Below, piece after piece: positions 6,863 to 7,817 of a DNA stretch of 7,817 bases. Position 1 is the stretch's first letter, and each line of letters begins with the position of its first letter. The stretch comes from Sphingomonadales bacterium (GTDB lineage Bacteria; Pseudomonadota; Alphaproteobacteria; Sphingomonadales; Sphingomonadaceae). Made by a program: the position numbers and the translations under genes. The notes below the pieces were generated by a model. That model was given only the letters and a program-made list of their open reading frames with translations, searched no databases and was not told the DNA's origin. The DNA lies in assembly GCA_018067055.1 (NCBI GenBank), contig JAGPVK010000371.1, forward strand, positions 1-7,817. Reading direction: 5' to 3'.

Positions 6863-7138
6863 ATGCCCAAAGGTCCAGTCCACAGCGAGATAGAAAAGCG
6901 GCTTACCGCCGAGCTCGCGCCGATATCGCTCGTCGTCACGAATGACAGCGCCAGCCATCACGGCCATGCCGGTGACGATGGCAGCGGCGAATCGCATTTT
7001 TCCGTCGACATAGAATGCGCGGCTTTTGCCGGGCAGTCCCGGCTCAACCGTCAGCGGATGGTGAACAAGGCGCTGGGCGACATGATGCGCGACAAGGTCC
7101 ACGCAATGGTGATCAAGGCAAGGGCGCCAGGCGAGTGA
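6863..7138 (+). CDS. bolA: BolA family protein
   Basis: A 91-residue protein of the BolA family, small cytoplasmic proteins of the class II KH fold that typically bind [2Fe-2S] clusters together with monothiol glutaredoxins and can affect transcription, envelope shape and stress response. Visible blocks are the N-terminal helix PVHSEIEKRL, the Ser/His/Gly loop DSASHHGHAG at about 28-37, ESHFSV at about 43-48, and the C-terminal LNRQRMVNKALGDMM helix followed by KVHAMVIKA. The ATG at 6863 has GGAGA 4 bases upstream. The gene is divergent from the J-domain gene; BolA near J-protein, cobS and cobT is a recurrent alphaproteobacterial order. No glutaredoxin gene is beside it. Its stop TGA overlaps the GTG start of the next gene, so the two are translationally coupled. 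Confidence 0.92.
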   Translation: MPKGPVHSEIEKRLTAELAPISLVVTNDSASHHGHAGDDGSGESHFSVDIECAAFAGQSRLNRQRMVNKALGDMMRDKVHAMVIKARAPGE

Positions 7139-7503
7139 AGCTGCAAAAAGTCAATCTTGCCGACGCCTTTGCCAGCTTCTCCGATCCCTGGTCGCCGAAA
7201 GTTGCCGGTGATATAAACGCCATGCAAATCAAGCTCGCGAAATTTGACGGCAAGTTTGACTGGCATCATCATGAACAGGAAGATGAGCTGTTTCTCGTCG
7301 TGAAAGGCAAGATGCGCATGGGGTTGCGCAGCGGCGATATCGATCTTGATGAAGGCGAAATGATCATCGTGCCGCATGGGGTGGAACATTGCCCGGAAGC
7401 GTTGACTGACGAATGCCATGTGTTGATGCTCGAACCCAATACGACCCTGAATACCGGCAATGTGATAACCGAGAAAACCGTCAACAATCTGGACCGACTA
7501 TGA
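7135..7503 (+). CDS. Small cupin-domain protein
   Basis: A 122-residue single-domain cupin, a beta-barrel fold whose histidines usually hold a metal ion; activity ranges from enzyme to sensor and cannot be assigned. The first cupin motif runs from about G39 with the histidine cluster H44-H45-H46 and acidic E49-D50-E51 up to G58. The second is [16 protein letters not shown] with P80, G82 and H85. I place the start at GTG 7135-7137, because the longer upstream frame overlaps bolA and begins far inside it, while this GTG overlaps the bolA TGA by two bases and gives a typical cupin N-terminus ([12 protein letters not shown]). An AGG-type weak Shine-Dalgarno lies within the end of bolA. Its stop TGA overlaps the ATG of the pirin gene, so bolA, cupin and pirin form one coupled unit. 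Confidence 0.88.
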   Translation: MKLQKVNLADAFASFSDPWSPKVAGDINAMQIKLAKFDGKFDWHHHEQEDELFLVVKGKMRMGLRSGDIDLDEGEMIIVPHGVEHCPEALTDECHVLMLEPNTTLNTGNVITEKTVNNLDRL

Positions 7504-7817
7504 CTGACATCCTGCAAACCATCACTCCCACAACCCACGATCTGGGCGAGTTTCAGGTCCGCCGTGTTCTTCCATCCCGCCATCGGCGGATGGTGGGGCC
7601 GTTTATCTTTGTCGATGAGTTCGGCCCCGCAACGCTGCCGGAGGGACCGGGCATGGGCGTCCGGCCGCATCCGCATATCAACCTGGCGACGGTGACCTAT
7701 TTGTTCGAGGGCGCGATCGACCATCGCGACAGTCTGGGCACCTTCGCGACAATCCGGCCGGGTGCGGTCAATCTGATGACGGCGGGCAGGGGGATTGTCC
7801 ATTCGGAGCGGTCTCCG
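7500..7817 (+). CDS. Pirin family protein, N-terminal part (cut by window end)
   Basis: The frame opens at ATG 7500-7502, overlaps the cupin stop as ATGA, and stays open for 106 codons to the last base. Pirins are bicupin proteins of roughly 230-300 residues that bind iron in the N-terminal barrel; some have quercetinase activity and others act as redox-sensing regulators. The sequence shows the pirin hallmarks: [16 protein letters not shown] at about 28-43, [19 protein letters not shown] at 53-71, and [14 protein letters not shown] at the end. The four expected metal ligands are present as H57, H59, H101 and E103, so the site looks functional. The C-terminal barrel is outside the window. It follows another cupin-fold gene directly, giving two cupin-type proteins in a row after bolA. 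Confidence 0.9.
   Translation, partial: MTDILQTITPTTHDLGEFQVRRVLPSRHRRMVGPFIFVDEFGPATLPEGPGMGVRPHPHINLATVTYLFEGAIDHRDSLGTFATIRPGAVNLMTAGRGIVHSERSP

Noticed and set aside
7269..7802. Minus-strand frame of 177 codons opposite the cupin and pirin genes
   Set aside because: Shadow frame; pirin and cupin motifs with metal ligands are intact on the plus strand.

Overview
The window looks like a chromosomal core-gene region of an alphaproteobacterium, most likely a member of the Sphingomonadales. Three things point there. The block J-domain protein / cobS / cobT with a divergent bolA is a known alphaproteobacterial neighbourhood. The proteins have the character of sphingomonad homologues. The gap between the J-domain gene and bolA carries two inverted copies of a short repeat with the core CTGAGCNTGTCGAA, a type scattered through sphingomonad genomes. 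G+C looks mid-to-high 50s by eye, with AT-rich gaps. No phage, IS element, CRISPR array, rRNA or tRNA was seen.

Layout. Positions 1-252 hold no gene I can support, only a weak protein-like remnant. From 6726 down to 253 five genes lie on the minus strand, in transcription order: a J-domain co-chaperone (6726-6115), the AAA+ ATPase CobS (about 6060-5071), a bifunctional class A penicillin-binding protein (about 4947-2830), the VWA/MIDAS protein CobT (2748-928) and an FMN nitroreductase (924-253). From 6863 three genes run on the plus strand as one tight unit: bolA, a small cupin protein and a pirin-family protein cut by the window end. The cupin overlaps bolA through GTGA, and pirin overlaps the cupin through ATGA. 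The pirin start at 7500 sits in the ATGA overlap and the frame stays open to the last base.

How the genes may work together. CobS and CobT are the AAA+ ring and VWA partner of aerobic cobaltochelatase, whose large subunit CobN inserts cobalt during B12 synthesis. No cobN and no other corrin gene is present here, and the neighbours are a co-chaperone, a cell-wall synthase and BolA. That leaves open that the pair works with another client in this organism, as related MoxR-type AAA+/VWA pairs do. The penicillin-binding protein splits cobS from cobT. It has its own upstream gap with an 18-bp perfect palindrome close to the start codon, so it may be separately controlled. The nitroreductase start lies 3 bases after the cobT stop, with its ribosome binding site inside the last cobT codons, so those two are probably translated together.

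The least ordinary parts are the repeat pair built into the divergent promoter region and abutting the J-domain start codon, the palindrome in front of the penicillin-binding protein, and the insertion of that gene between cobS and cobT. I see no clearly new multi-gene system; the best candidate is a CobST/J-protein unit with a role other than B12 synthesis.
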